From Sphingomonadaceae bacterium (GTDB taxonomy: Bacteria; Pseudomonadota; Alphaproteobacteria; Sphingomonadales; Sphingomonadaceae), in assembly GCA_009920915.1 (NCBI GenBank), contig RFZB01000011.1, forward strand, positions 1 through 34,019: a stretch of DNA of 34,019 nt. The letters are read 5' to 3'. The first letter of the stretch is position 1, and every line of letters begins with the position of its first letter. Of this stretch, positions 1 to 8,657 are shown piece after piece. The position numbers and the translations under genes were made by a program. The notes below the pieces were generated by a model that was not told where the DNA came from, did no database searches, and saw only the letters and a list, made by a program, of their open reading frames with translations.

Positions 1-70
1 CACAGCCCGGCAGGGCCAAGGCCACAAGGCCGCAGGCCATGAGGCGGGTTAAAGGCCGAGTCACAATCAT
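1..70 (-). CDS. lptE: LptE-like LPS-assembly lipoprotein, N-terminal fragment (runs off window)
   Basis: Only the first 23 codons are in the window. The ATG at 70 overlaps the leuS stop as ATGA, which indicates translational coupling. The reading is a typical lipoprotein signal: basic start (Arg5, Arg9), a hydrophobic stretch, and a lipobox ALPGC with the lipidated Cys at position 23. A second in-frame ATG at codon 11 (position 40) is an alternative start. The identification as LptE, the outer-membrane partner of LptD in lipopolysaccharide insertion, rests on known gene order in alphaproteobacteria, where lptE directly follows leuS and precedes holA. The visible residues alone show only a lipoprotein. 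The remainder lies beyond the left edge. Confidence 0.6.
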   Translation of the reverse strand, partial: MIVTRPLTRLMACGLVALALPGC

Positions 71-2577
71 GCGACGATGTTAACCAGCCGCCCCGGCACG
101 ACAATGACTTTCTTTGGGGCTGCCCCCTCCAGCGTCCGCATGACTTTGTCCGACGCCAGCGCCAGCGCCTCGAGAGCCGCCTTGTCGATGTCCTTCGCCA
201 CCGTCAGCGTGTCCCGCAGCTTGCCATTGACTTGCACGGCAATGGTCACTTCATCATCGACCAGCAAAGCCGGGTCGTGCGCAGGCCAAGGCTGGCTGGC
301 GACCAGCCCCGTGCCGCCCATGCGCGTCCAGCCTTCTTCGGCGAGATGCGGCAGCATCGGCGCAATCAGCCGGGCAAGCGCGCGAATGGCGGTGCTGCGC
401 GAGGCAGAGGCCGGCGCCTTTTCCAGCGCATTGACCAGTTCATGCACCTTGGCGACTGCCTTGTTAAAGGTCAGCGCCTCAATATCCGTTGCAATGCCGG
501 CAATCGCGCGGTGAAGCAGCTTATCAATCGCCTTATCCTCACCCTGTGCATCCTCAAGCGTGTCAAACAGCCGCCAAATGCGATTGACGAAGCGCCATGT
601 GCCTTCAATCCCGCTTTCAGACCATTCCAGATCGCGCTCGGGCGGGCTGTCCGACAGCATGAACCAGCGCACGGCATCTGCGCCATATTGATCGAACATC
701 GGATCAGGATCGACGACGTTCTTTTTGGATTTGGACATTTTCTCAATGCGGCCCCGCGTGACGGGTGCGCCATCGAGCGTGGTGACCACATCGCCTGCGA
801 TTTTCACCTGCTCGGGCGACAGCCACGCGCCATCGGGGCCTTTATAGGTTTCATGCGTCACCATGCCCTGCGTGAACAGCGCGGCAAAGGGTTCGGTAAT
901 CCCAATCTTGCCAATGCGTTCCAGCGCGCGTGTCCAGAAACGGGCATAGAGCAGGTGCAAAATTGCGTGCTCAATGCCGCCAATATATTGGCCCACGGGC
1001 AGCCAGGCTTCGGCCTCCTCGCGGTCAAAGGGCTTGTCTTTAGGCTGGCTGGCAAAGCGAATGAAATACCAGCTCGAATCGGCAAAAGTGTCGAGCGTAT
1101 CGGTTTCGCGCCGCGCCGGTTCCTTGCAGTTCGGGCAGGAGACGTGCTTCCATGTCGGGTGCCGATCGAGCGGATTGCCCGGCACGTCAAAGGTCACATC
1201 CTCGGGCAGCTTTACGGGCAATTCGCTGCGCGGCACGGGTAGCACCCCGCAGAAATCACAATGAATGATGGGAATGGGCGTGCCCCAATAACGCTGGCGG
1301 GAAATGCCCCAATCGCGCAGGCGATATTGCGTCTGGCCTTCGCCCCAGCCTTCATGTTCGGCCCGTGCAATGACTTGGGCTTTCGCGTCATCAATCGACA
1401 GGCCGTTAAGCCAGTGTGAATTCACGATGCGGCCCGGCCCGGTATAGGCGGTATCGCCTTGAAATTCTGCCGCGTCTTCATCGCCTTCGGCCACCACACG
1501 GCGGACGGGGAGGTGATATTTGCGGGCAAAGTCCAAATCGCGTTGGTCGTGCGCGGGGCAGCCAAAAACAGCACCCGTGCCATAATCCATCAGCACGAAA
1601 TTGGCGACATATACGGGCAGATGCCAGCTCGGGTCGAGCGGGTGCTCGACTGAGAGGCCAGTGTGAAAGCCCTTTTTCTCAGCCGTTTCAATTTCAGCGG
1701 CTGTGGTGCCACCCTTGCGGCATTCTTCAATAAAGGCCGCGAGATCAGGCGCATTTTCGGCCAAGGCTTGGGCCAGTGGATGGTCTGCCGCGATCGCCAC
1801 AAAGCTGGCGCCGTAAATTGTGTCCGGCCGGGTGGTGAACACATCGATGGCGTCATGCGTGCCGACAAGGTTAAAGCTGATCTTCAGCCCCTTGGACTTG
1901 CCGATCCAGTTTTCCTGCATCAGCCGGACTTTTTCGGGCCATTGATCGAGCGTTTCGAGACCGTCGAGCAGATCATCCGCAAAATCAGTGATTTTCAAGA
2001 ACCACTGGTTGAGCTTCTTCTTTTCCACCAGCGCACCAGAGCGCCAGCCGCGGCCATCAATCACCTGCTCATTGGCAAGCACCGTCATATCGACCGGATC
2101 CCAATTAACGGTGGATTCCTTACGATAGACAAGGCCGGACTTGTAGAAATCAAGGAACAGGGCCTGTTCCTGCCCATAATAGTCTGGCTCGCAGGTCGAG
2201 AGTTCCCGGCTCCAGTCAATCGCCAGGCCCAGCCGCTTGAGCTGCTTTTTCATCGCCTCAATGTTGGAGCGTGTCCAATCACCGGGGTGGACCTTCTTTT
2301 CCATCGCGGCATTTTCGGCAGGCATGCCAAAGCTATCCCAGCCCATGGGGTGGAGGACGGCATGGCCCGTCATCGCCTTATAGCGCGCCAGCACATCGCC
2401 CATCGTATAGTTGCGGACATGGCCCATATGGATGCGGCCCGAGGGGTAGGGGAACATCTCAAGCACATAGGCTTTGGGGCGCGGGTCAGAGGCGGCAGGC
2501 GCTGTAAAAATGCCCTGCTCTTCCCAGATTTTCTGCCAATGCCCGTCGGCTTTAAAGGGGTTAAACCGCGTTGTCAT
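67..2577 (-). CDS. leuS: Leucyl-tRNA synthetase
   Basis: Class I aminoacyl-tRNA synthetase that charges tRNA-Leu in the cytoplasm. The 836-residue length is normal for the family. The HIGH motif appears as HMGH at residues 50-53 and the KMSKS loop at 613-617. A large connective editing domain lies between them (about residues 220-400), followed by a CxxC pair around CDFC and CPNC consistent with a zinc-binding insert. The C-terminal part carries the anticodon-binding helices and the small C-terminal domain. The ATG at 2577 has an AGAGAG-type ribosome site just upstream. The gene follows the DUF3576 lipoprotein by about 110 bases and overlaps the next gene, an LptE-like lipoprotein, by four bases (ATGA), so the three probably form one operon. 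Nothing looks broken. Confidence 0.98.
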   Translation of the reverse strand: MTTRFNPFKADGHWQKIWEEQGIFTAPAASDPRPKAYVLEMFPYPSGRIHMGHVRNYTMGDVLARYKAMTGHAVLHPMGWDSFGMPAENAAMEKKVHPGDWTRSNIEAMKKQLKRLGLAIDWSRELSTCEPDYYGQEQALFLDFYKSGLVYRKESTVNWDPVDMTVLANEQVIDGRGWRSGALVEKKKLNQWFLKITDFADDLLDGLETLDQWPEKVRLMQENWIGKSKGLKISFNLVGTHDAIDVFTTRPDTIYGASFVAIAADHPLAQALAENAPDLAAFIEECRKGGTTAAEIETAEKKGFHTGLSVEHPLDPSWHLPVYVANFVLMDYGTGAVFGCPAHDQRDLDFARKYHLPVRRVVAEGDEDAAEFQGDTAYTGPGRIVNSHWLNGLSIDDAKAQVIARAEHEGWGEGQTQYRLRDWGISRQRYWGTPIPIIHCDFCGVLPVPRSELPVKLPEDVTFDVPGNPLDRHPTWKHVSCPNCKEPARRETDTLDTFADSSWYFIRFASQPKDKPFDREEAEAWLPVGQYIGGIEHAILHLLYARFWTRALERIGKIGITEPFAALFTQGMVTHETYKGPDGAWLSPEQVKIAGDVVTTLDGAPVTRGRIEKMSKSKKNVVDPDPMFDQYGADAVRWFMLSDSPPERDLEWSESGIEGTWRFVNRIWRLFDTLEDAQGEDKAIDKLLHRAIAGIATDIEALTFNKAVAKVHELVNALEKAPASASRSTAIRALARLIAPMLPHLAEEGWTRMGGTGLVASQPWPAHDPALLVDDEVTIAVQVNGKLRDTLTVAKDIDKAALEALALASDKVMRTLEGAAPKKVIVVPGRLVNIVA

Positions 2578-2687
2578 AAGCTCTCTTGGTCCGCACTAAG
2601 ATCAAAAACTTGGGGCTGTTCCATAGCGGCCGCCGCTGGCGTGTAAACCACCACGCCAGTCATTCAGCCACAGAAATGAAAAGGCTT

Positions 2688-3140
2688 TTAACCGGTAATG
2701 GCGGCGCGACGCAGGTCGCGCGCCTTGGTCAGGATGATTTCTTCCAGCTTTTGCACTGTTGCGGCCTGCACCGGGGCATCGACCCAATTGCCATTTTGCG
2801 CCACTTGGCGGCTGGCCGCCACGCGCAGTGCATCAGCCCGCAGATCTTGATCGAGCACGCTGACAGTCAGCTTCATCCGCTCGCTTGGATTATTGGGGTT
2901 GGAATACCAATCCGTCACAATCACACCGCCATTGGAATCGGCCTGTACCAGCGGCATGAACGACAAAGTGTCCAAAGTTGCGCGCCACAAATAGGCATTC
3001 ACGCCAATGGTGGTGACCCGCGAGGCAGCCAAATCTGCCTTGGCGCGGTCTTTTGCCTTGCCGCCAGACCCCAAAACACCACAGGCCGGAAGGGTCGCAA
3101 GCAGCGAAAGGGCCAGGGCGGCAGTAAGCGGACGGCGCAT
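2688..3140 (-). CDS. DUF3576 family lipoprotein
   Basis: Small lipoprotein of unknown function, about 150 residues from the ATG at 3140. I prefer this start over the ATG four codons upstream (3152) because GAGGA lies five bases before it, while the upstream ATG has no ribosome site. The signal peptide ends in a lipobox, LPAC, with the lipidated Cys at residue 20 in this numbering. The mature part holds a compact domain with the pattern IGVNAYLWRATLDTLSF and a YSNPNNPSERMKL segment, which I recognise as the DUF3576 family of alphaproteobacteria. The family commonly sits just upstream of leuS, as here. No catalytic motif is visible. An envelope role, perhaps linked to the following lptE, is only inference from context. 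Confidence 0.85.
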   Translation of the reverse strand: MRRPLTAALALSLLATLPACGVLGSGGKAKDRAKADLAASRVTTIGVNAYLWRATLDTLSFMPLVQADSNGGVIVTDWYSNPNNPSERMKLTVSVLDQDLRADALRVAASRQVAQNGNWVDAPVQAATVQKLEEIILTKARDLRRAAITG

Positions 3141-3245
3141 GAATTTCCTCATCGGACAAACAAGAGAAGATGCCGAGCGTTATAGGCGGATTGGCAGGCT
3201 CCGCAAGGTGGCTCGGCCCTTGGCTGTGGATGTCATGCAACAGGG

Positions 3246-3291
3246 TTGAAACAAATTTAATGTTTTAGCCTTTATATGGAACATAATATTA
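3246..3291. promoter_or_regulatory. AT-rich island between divergent genes
   Basis: This stretch, between the DUF3576 gene and the divergent outer-membrane-like gene, is strikingly AT-rich compared with its surroundings. It contains TTGAAA at 3246-3251 and several TATA-like words (TTTATAT, CATAATAT). It is the natural place for promoters of one or both genes, but I cannot assign a -35/-10 pair with standard spacing. Confidence 0.3.
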
Positions 3292-3325
3292 GGGCGCGGC
3301 GGGGCTTTGTGCCAATGATATTCGG

Positions 3326-4036
3326 ATGATGATTCGTAAGGCAAAATTGGCGGTTTTCGCGGCGGTGTTCACCGTCGGAATTGGCGTGTCTGCGTCTTAC
3401 GCGTCGGCTGCGACCAATCGTGCCCTGGCCGCTGCGCCGCGCACGGCATTGGTTGTCCGCAGTTTTCCGGGCTTTACGCCTGCTGCCGCTGACCCGCGGC
3501 TGGCCGCTGCATTCTCGCGCGGGACGACAGTGTCGCAAGGCTTTCGGTTCACGCCGGCACCTTCTGCACGCGGTGCGCGTAAGGTGACTGTGGCGGTGCG
3601 CGCGCGCTCCTCCGCGCCGGGCATGGCGGCTGATCGCAGTGGCAATGCCTCTGCTTTGGGGATTGCGCCCGTTGCCTATAATCTGGGCGTTTCGGTTGGC
3701 TGGCGCCGCTTTGCAATTTCAGGCGATATTGGTGAAGCAGATATGGGCTTGGTTGGTGGCCGTCGTCAGGCAACTGATCTGGGCCTGAGCTATACCGTCA
3801 AGCGCTGGACCACGCGCGTGCAATTGGCCGCTGAACGTCCGGTGGGCACCGCCCCGCGCATTGTCGATTCATCAGAAAGCGTCGCTTTGGATGTGGGCGG
3901 ATCGTACAGCCTGACGCGCAACTTCGCGCTGACGGCAGGTGTGCGCTATAAATCAGAACGCGAAAAATTTGAATCCCGGTCAGATACGCGGCGTGACAGC
4001 CAGGCTGTCTATCTCGGCACGGCCTTCCGCTTCTGA
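3326..4036 (+). CDS. Small outer-membrane beta-barrel-like protein, unknown function
   Basis: A 236-residue exported protein that I cannot assign to a named family. A basic start (RKAK) and a hydrophobic stretch ending in ASYASA near residue 28 form a Sec signal peptide. After a linker rich in Ala, Pro and Arg (about 30-105), the second half alternates hydrophobic and polar residues in short strands (NLGVSVGWRRFAISGDIG, ATDLGLSYTVKRWTTRVQLAAE, SVALDVGGSYSLTRNFALTAGVRYK). It ends in a terminal Phe (AFRF), the usual signature of an outer-membrane barrel recognised by BamA. Two adjacent ATGs (3326, 3329) are possible starts and neither has a strong ribosome site. The 3' end overlaps the convergent TenI-like gene by 28 bases. 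The barrel assignment is inference from pattern and terminal residue. Confidence 0.75.
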   Translation: MMIRKAKLAVFAAVFTVGIGVSASYASAATNRALAAAPRTALVVRSFPGFTPAAADPRLAAAFSRGTTVSQGFRFTPAPSARGARKVTVAVRARSSAPGMAADRSGNASALGIAPVAYNLGVSVGWRRFAISGDIGEADMGLVGGRRQATDLGLSYTVKRWTTRVQLAAERPVGTAPRIVDSSESVALDVGGSYSLTRNFALTAGVRYKSEREKFESRSDTRRDSQAVYLGTAFRF

Positions 4037-4569
4037 TCTTGCTTGGGCGTCAGCCCATCAATTGCCGCCCAGCCATAAGCGCCTAAAGATTTTACCTGCC
4101 TGAACCGCGTGGCCGTCATCCCGCCCAATGCAATGACGGGGATGTGCGCCTTTTGGCACAGCCCGGCAAAGCGCTGGCGGCCCAATGGTCGCCCCCCCGG
4201 ATGACTGCGTGTTGCAAAAACGGGGGATAGGAACAGCAACTTTGCCCCCGCCTTTTGGGCGGCCTTTAATTCAGCCAGATTATGGACCGGCGCCGTCACT
4301 GCGCCGCGATGGCGGCCATGGCTGCCATCCGCGCGCCACGCCTGCGCCTGGTGTGGCGGGCCAGCGAGGATCAACATGAGCCGCCGTGTGCGCGCCAAGG
4401 CACGCACCTGATCAAATAACTGCCGCCGCGCGGCAGGGGGTGTCGCATAGTGCCGAAAGATCACTCCCGCACCCCGTGGCAGGGCGCGAATGGCAGGCAA
4501 CAGCGCATCCTCCAAGCGTTCATCGGTCATCAGCCAGATGCGGGGCAGCGAGTGGTGGCGCTTTGACAT
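4009..4569 (-). CDS. ThiE/TenI-like thiamine phosphate synthase family protein, divergent active site
   Basis: A 186-residue protein with the TIM-barrel outline of the thiamine phosphate synthase/TenI family. TDE is at 15-17, SPVFATRSHPG at 115-125 aligns with the family's phosphate loop, PVIALGGM at 144-151, and a terminal LGAYGWAAID glycine segment follows. The usual Asn-Asp-Arg motif is replaced by LILAG near residue 67, and the DGVHLGQ segment by ADGSHGRHRG near 80, so the pyrimidine and thiazole site looks altered. It may be a relative without the classical ThiE reaction. I chose the ATG at 4569, preceded by AAAGG; the frame stays open further upstream but that part reads as non-coding and would overlap the divergent yggS. 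No other thiamine gene is nearby. Confidence 0.75.
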   Translation of the reverse strand: MSKRHHSLPRIWLMTDERLEDALLPAIRALPRGAGVIFRHYATPPAARRQLFDQVRALARTRRLMLILAGPPHQAQAWRADGSHGRHRGAVTAPVHNLAELKAAQKAGAKLLFLSPVFATRSHPGGRPLGRQRFAGLCQKAHIPVIALGGMTATRFRQVKSLGAYGWAAIDGLTPKQDQKRKAVPR

Positions 4570-4590
4570 GGACCTTTCTATAGCGCCCGG

Positions 4591-5256
4591 ATGACTGAAG
4601 ACGCAAAAGCCCGTTTGGATGATGTGCGCGCGCAGATGGCGCAGGCCTGTAAGAGTGCGAGTCGCACGCCCAGCGATGTGCAGTTGATTGCCATTTCCAA
4701 AACGCAAGGTGCCGATGCCATCCGCCCGTTAATTGCCGCAGGGCAGCGCGTCTTTGGCGAAAACCGGGTGCAAGAGGCGCAGGCAAAATGGCCCGCACTG
4801 CAAGCGGAAACGCCGGGCATAGAATTGCATCTGGTGGGGCAATTGCAATCCAACAAGGCGGACGAAGCCGTGGCCCTGTTTGATGAAATTCATTCCGTGG
4901 ATCGCCCCTCGCTGATCACCGCCTTGGCGCGCGCGCAGGAGAAAACGGGCCGCCGCCCTCGCTGTTACCTTCAAGTCAATATTGGCGAAGAGCCGCAAAA
5001 AGGCGGCTGTGCCGCAACGGATGTGCCCGCCTTGCTGGCGCAGGCGCAGGCGGCAGGCCTCAACATTATTGGCCTGATGGCTGTGCCACCTGCGGATACC
5101 GAGGCTGCGCCGTATTTTGCCCTGCTGGCCAAATTGGCGCGCGCGGCGGGCCTGACGCAGCTCAGCATGGGGATGTCGGCAGATTTTGAGGCGGCAATCA
5201 TGTTGGGGGCCACGCATATCCGCATTGGCACCGCGCTGTTCGGGGCACGCGCATGA
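4591..5256 (+). CDS. yggS: YggS/PLPBP family pyridoxal-phosphate homeostasis protein
   Basis: A 221-residue single-domain protein of the fold type III PLP family (YggS, ProSC, PLPHP), which binds pyridoxal phosphate and buffers B6 vitamers and amino-acid metabolism without a known catalytic reaction. The PLP lysine is Lys37 in AISKTQ. Family landmarks follow in order: VFGENRVQEA, HLVGQLQSNK, the MGMSADFEAAI phosphate-binding segment, and RIGTALFG at the C-terminus. The start lies only 21 bases from the divergent TenI-like gene, so promoters must be close or overlap coding sequence. The stop overlaps the following HAD gene as ATGA, indicating co-translation. Confidence 0.95.
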   Translation: MTEDAKARLDDVRAQMAQACKSASRTPSDVQLIAISKTQGADAIRPLIAAGQRVFGENRVQEAQAKWPALQAETPGIELHLVGQLQSNKADEAVALFDEIHSVDRPSLITALARAQEKTGRRPRCYLQVNIGEEPQKGGCAATDVPALLAQAQAAGLNIIGLMAVPPADTEAAPYFALLAKLARAAGLTQLSMGMSADFEAAIMLGATHIRIGTALFGARA

Positions 5257-5918
5257 AGGCGGATGCGCTGATTTTCGATTTTGATGGCGTGCTGCTGGAA
5301 AGCGAGCATATTAATGCCCAGCATATTGCCGATGTGCTGACCCGCCTTGGCCATGCCACCAGCTATCAGGATGCGCATCGTGAATTTGTGGGCGTCGGTG
5401 GGCCAGATTTCATTGCAGCGGTCAGCCGCTGGATAGGCGGCGACGTGCCGCAGGCCTTTTTCGACGCGCGTCAGGCCGAGGATGATCGCGTGATGCGCGA
5501 GGGCATTGATGCCGTGGATGGCGCCATTCGCTTTGTAGAGACGTTGCCAGCGAGCTTGCCACGCGCCATTGCCTCATCCAGCACAACGCATTGGATCCGC
5601 ACGCATTTGCGCCACCTTGGCCTAGAAGATAATTTTGACCCGCATATTTATTCGGGCCGTGAGCATGTGACGCGGGGCAAGCCTGCGCCTGATATATACC
5701 TGTACGCTGCCCAAGCGCTGGGCGTGGCCATTGGCGATTGCGTCATCATTGAAGATTCGCCCGTTGGCGCAACGGGGGCGGTGGCGTCCGGCGCCTTTGT
5801 TATTGGTTTGGCCGCAGGCCGGCACTGCCATGATGGGCATGATGATCTGCTCCGCGCCAAAGGCGTCCACGCGATTGCGCATGATTTTGCCGAGGTGGCG
5901 AAAATTCTCTTTGGCTGA
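5253..5918 (+). CDS. HAD-superfamily subfamily IA phosphatase/phosphoglucomutase-like hydrolase
   Basis: A 221-residue haloacid-dehalogenase-type hydrolase. Motif I is DFDGVLLESE, with nucleophile Asp9 and acid/base Asp11. Motif II is the SSST segment, motif III the lysine in RGKPAPDIY, and motif IV the acidic EDSPVGATGAVASG loop. An alpha-helical cap between motifs I and II fits subfamily IA (beta-phosphoglucomutase, phosphoglycolate phosphatase and similar). The substrate cannot be read from sequence. Translation is coupled to yggS by an ATGA overlap at 5253. The stop is one base from the convergent ribA stop, leaving no room for an intergenic terminator. Confidence 0.9.
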   Translation: MKADALIFDFDGVLLESEHINAQHIADVLTRLGHATSYQDAHREFVGVGGPDFIAAVSRWIGGDVPQAFFDARQAEDDRVMREGIDAVDGAIRFVETLPASLPRAIASSSTTHWIRTHLRHLGLEDNFDPHIYSGREHVTRGKPAPDIYLYAAQALGVAIGDCVIIEDSPVGATGAVASGAFVIGLAAGRHCHDGHDDLLRAKGVHAIAHDFAEVAKILFG

Positions 5919-5919
5919 A

Positions 5920-6963
5920 TTACAGCGCGTGGCCCGTGCGATCGCGCTTGGTATCCAGATAATGTTGATTGTGCGGATTGGGCGGCAATTTGTGCGGCAC
6001 GCGCTCTGCCACGCGAATGCCTTCTGCCACCAACCGCGCGACTTTTTCCGGGTTGTTGGTCAAGAGGCGGATATCGGTTTGGCCCAAAAGTTTCAGCATC
6101 TTGGCCGCAATGGAAAAATCACGCGCATCCACCGCAAAGCCCAGACGCGTATTGGCATCTACCGTGTCAAAACCTTGATCTTGCAAGGCATAGGCCCGCA
6201 GCTTGTTGATGAGGCCAATGCCACGGCCTTCTTGCCGCAAATATAATAAAATTCCCCAGCCATTGCCTGACATAAGCTGGAGCGCGGCCTTAAGCTGTGG
6301 CCCACAATCACATTTCAAACTGCCCAGCACATCGCCCGTCAGGCATTCGCTGTGCAGCCGGACAAGCGGTGGTGATCCATTGGGTGCGCCAATCATCAAG
6401 GCGACATGTTCCAGCCCAGCTTCCGGTGTGCGAAAGGCAATGATGTCACATTGTTCCGCTGCCTCGACGGGCAGGCGCGCGCGCGACACAATGCGCAGCC
6501 GATCCGCGCTTTCATAAGCGCCAATATCCTCTATCGCGACACCCGTCGCCTCTGCCTGCACGCCCGGCAGCACGAAAAAGGCAGGCAATAAGCCTGCATG
6601 GCGGGCGAGGAGCAGGGCAGCTTCCGCTGCGGCAGGATGGGGGACAGGCAGCGCCTCAAAAGGGCCCTTCATTGGCGTTGCCAAATCGAGCTGCGGATCA
6701 GCCAAGGCCGTCGCCTCTGCGAGGCCAAGCCATGTCCGCCGGGCGACCATAACGGGTGCATCAGGGGCGGCCGCCGCGCGCTGATTGGCGAGTTTAAGCG
6801 TGGCGGCACGGCCCGCCGAAATCAAAATATCGGCGGCGTTGGCCGCATCAAATTGGGCCAGCGTCGGCGCATCTGCCGTTTCAATGGCAAGGACGGTGAT
6901 GTCCTGACCAATGGCAACGGGCCAGCCGCGCCGCAGCGCGTCCACCGCCCGTGCCGCCTGCAT
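5920..6963 (-). CDS. ribA: GTP cyclohydrolase II with a degenerate N-terminal domain
   Basis: Catalyses the first committed step of riboflavin synthesis, opening GTP to a diamino-pyrimidinone phosphate. The C-terminal catalytic domain is clear: zinc ligands Cys207, Cys218 and Cys220 (C-x10-C-x-C), the RQEGRGIGL catalytic segment, and the terminal NPHNQHYLDTKRDRTGH motif. Residues 1 to about 150 form an extra domain resembling a worn 3,4-dihydroxy-2-butanone-4-phosphate synthase (RRGWPVAIGQDI), without its catalytic acidic cluster. I chose the ATG at 6963 (347 residues). A TTG four codons upstream (6975) overlaps the xth stop and is an alternative start. Translation is probably coupled to xth. 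Confidence 0.93.
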   Translation of the reverse strand: MQAARAVDALRRGWPVAIGQDITVLAIETADAPTLAQFDAANAADILISAGRAATLKLANQRAAAAPDAPVMVARRTWLGLAEATALADPQLDLATPMKGPFEALPVPHPAAAEAALLLARHAGLLPAFFVLPGVQAEATGVAIEDIGAYESADRLRIVSRARLPVEAAEQCDIIAFRTPEAGLEHVALMIGAPNGSPPLVRLHSECLTGDVLGSLKCDCGPQLKAALQLMSGNGWGILLYLRQEGRGIGLINKLRAYALQDQGFDTVDANTRLGFAVDARDFSIAAKMLKLLGQTDIRLLTNNPEKVARLVAEGIRVAERVPHKLPPNPHNQHYLDTKRDRTGHAL

Positions 6964-6971
6964 CGCCCCAC

Positions 6972-7766
6972 TCAAATGCGGAACTCCGTCACCAGCGGAA
7001 TATGGTCAGAGGGCTTTTCCCAACTGCGGCAGGGCTCATGCACATGGTGCGCCACCGCTTTCTGCGCCACTTGGGGGGAGGCCCACATATGGTCCAGCCG
7101 CCGCCCACGGTCACCCGCTGTCCAATCCTTCGCGCGATAGCTCCACCATGTATAAAGCCGGTTGGGGGCGGGGATGAAATGGCGGCCCAAATCCACCCAA
7201 TCATGGCTTTGCTGCAGCGCGGCCAGCGTCTCCACTTCAATGGGGGTATGGCTGACGACATCCAAGAGCTGTTTGTGGCTCCACACATCGCAGTCCAGCG
7301 GCGCAATGTTGAAATCGCCCACCAGAATCGACGGGTCTTTGAGGCCTTCAGACCAGCGTATCATCCGCCCCAGAAAATCCAGCTTTTGGCCGAATTTGGG
7401 GTTGAGCGTGCGATCAGGAATATCGCCGCCTGCCGGCACATAGACATTTTCCAGCCGCCAGCCATTGGGCAGGCGCACGCCAATATGCCGCGCCTCGCCA
7501 TTATCCTGCCAATCCTGGCGATGGTCCTCAACCAGCGGGATCCGTGAAATCGTGGCCACGCCATGGTGCATGGGCTGGCCGTTCAGCACGATATGCTTAT
7601 AGCCCAGCCGGTGAAACATCTCAGCGGGAAAGCTGTCATTCACCACCTTGGTCTCTTGCAGGCACAAGATATCAGGCGCGTGTTCAGATAAGAACCGCTC
7701 CACAATGGGTTGGCGGAAGCGGACGGAATTAATGTTCCAAGTGGCAATGGAAAGCGTGTCGGCCAT
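6972..7766 (-). CDS. xth: Exodeoxyribonuclease III (AP endonuclease)
   Basis: Mg-dependent exonuclease/AP endonuclease of the EEP (ExoIII/APE1) superfamily, acting in base-excision repair. The 264-residue protein shows ATWNINSVR at 8-16, the metal-binding Glu38 in LQETK, the catalytic ILVGDFNIAP segment in mid-protein, RRLDHMWAS, and the terminal SDHIPLV with the catalytic His. The ATG at 7766 fits the family start (MADTLSIATWNINS). The open frame extends 17 codons upstream, but that part has no family similarity. It is followed, with overlap, by ribA, an arrangement with no obvious functional link. Confidence 0.96.
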   Translation of the reverse strand: MADTLSIATWNINSVRFRQPIVERFLSEHAPDILCLQETKVVNDSFPAEMFHRLGYKHIVLNGQPMHHGVATISRIPLVEDHRQDWQDNGEARHIGVRLPNGWRLENVYVPAGGDIPDRTLNPKFGQKLDFLGRMIRWSEGLKDPSILVGDFNIAPLDCDVWSHKQLLDVVSHTPIEVETLAALQQSHDWVDLGRHFIPAPNRLYTWWSYRAKDWTAGDRGRRLDHMWASPQVAQKAVAHHVHEPCRSWEKPSDHIPLVTEFRI

Positions 7767-7891
7767 AGACTGGCTGTAGAACGCCAAAGCCCGGTCGCAA
7801 AGCCCCTGTTTACACACTGGCTTTCGCGCCCTAGCTAATTGGATATCAGAAATTTGTGACCCAATGAGCGATAAGAAGAGAGGAAGTTCCT

Positions 7892-8653
7892 ATGTCTGAT
7901 GCCGTGCTGACCGAAGTGCGGGGCAATGTCCTGATTGTGACTCTCAACCGGCCGGAAGCAAAAAATGCCGCCAATAAGGCGCTGGCCGAAGGTGTGGCGG
8001 CGGCCATGGACACGCTGGATAGCGACCCCAATTTGCGCGTGGGGATTATCACAGGTGCTGGCGGCACATTCTGCTCAGGCATGGATTTGAAAGGCTTTTT
8101 GGCAGGTGAAACGCCGCAGATTCCGGGCCGTGGCTTTGCCGGGCTGACTGAGTCTCCGCCCAAAAAGCCGCTGATTGCCGCTGTTGATGGCTATGCACTG
8201 GCTGGTGGCTTTGAAATTGCCTTGGCGTGCGATTTGATTGTGGCGAACAAGGATTCAAAATTTGGCATCCCCGAGGTAAAGCGCGGTCTGGCCGCGGCGG
8301 CCGGCGGGTTGGTCCGTCTCCCGCGTCAAATTCCGCAGCGTTTGGCGATGGAATTGGCGCTGACTGGCGAATTTATCAGTGCGGCGCGCGCCTATGAAAT
8401 GGGGCTGATCAATCGGATCGTCCACGGCGTGGCGCTCGATGGCGCACTCGAGCTTGCAGAAACAATTAGTGCCAATGGCCCGTTGGCCGTTGCGGCTTCC
8501 AAGCAAGTGATCCGCGATCAGCAGGATTGGAGCCAAGCCGAACAATGGAAGAAACAATATGAGCAGACGTCACACGTCTTCTCATCCAAGGACGCGCGCG
8601 AAGGGGCTGCTGCCTTTGCCGAAAAGCGTGCGCCCAACTGGACGGGCTCATAA
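7892..8653 (+). CDS. Enoyl-CoA hydratase/isomerase (crotonase) family protein
   Basis: A 253-residue crotonase-fold acyl-CoA enzyme, probably cytoplasmic fatty-acid or organic-acid degradation. The CoA/oxyanion segments CSGMDLKG and ALAGGFEIALACD are present. Both catalytic glutamates of classical hydratases align: Glu108 in GGFEIALACD and Glu128 in FGIPEVKRG, so a true hydratase is plausible. The exact acyl substrate cannot be told. A good ribosome site (AGAGGAAG) precedes the ATG at 7892. No other beta-oxidation gene is adjacent. The gene is convergent with the DJ-1/PfpI gene, with only four bases between stops. Confidence 0.93.
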   Translation: MSDAVLTEVRGNVLIVTLNRPEAKNAANKALAEGVAAAMDTLDSDPNLRVGIITGAGGTFCSGMDLKGFLAGETPQIPGRGFAGLTESPPKKPLIAAVDGYALAGGFEIALACDLIVANKDSKFGIPEVKRGLAAAAGGLVRLPRQIPQRLAMELALTGEFISAARAYEMGLINRIVHGVALDGALELAETISANGPLAVAASKQVIRDQQDWSQAEQWKKQYEQTSHVFSSKDAREGAAAFAEKRAPNWTGS

Positions 8654-8657
8654 TTTT

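Noticed and set aside
232-1242. Long open frame on the plus strand opposite leuS (over 300 codons), with another at 1663-2646
   Set aside because: Antisense to a well-supported leuS. The composition is that expected from GC-rich codon complement, with no recognisable domain.
2636-2659. Inverted repeat CTGGCGTG / CACGCCAG between the DUF3576 gene and leuS
   Set aside because: A perfect 8-base stem, but with no T-run on either strand and no leader-peptide or T-box features, so I do not call a terminator or attenuator.
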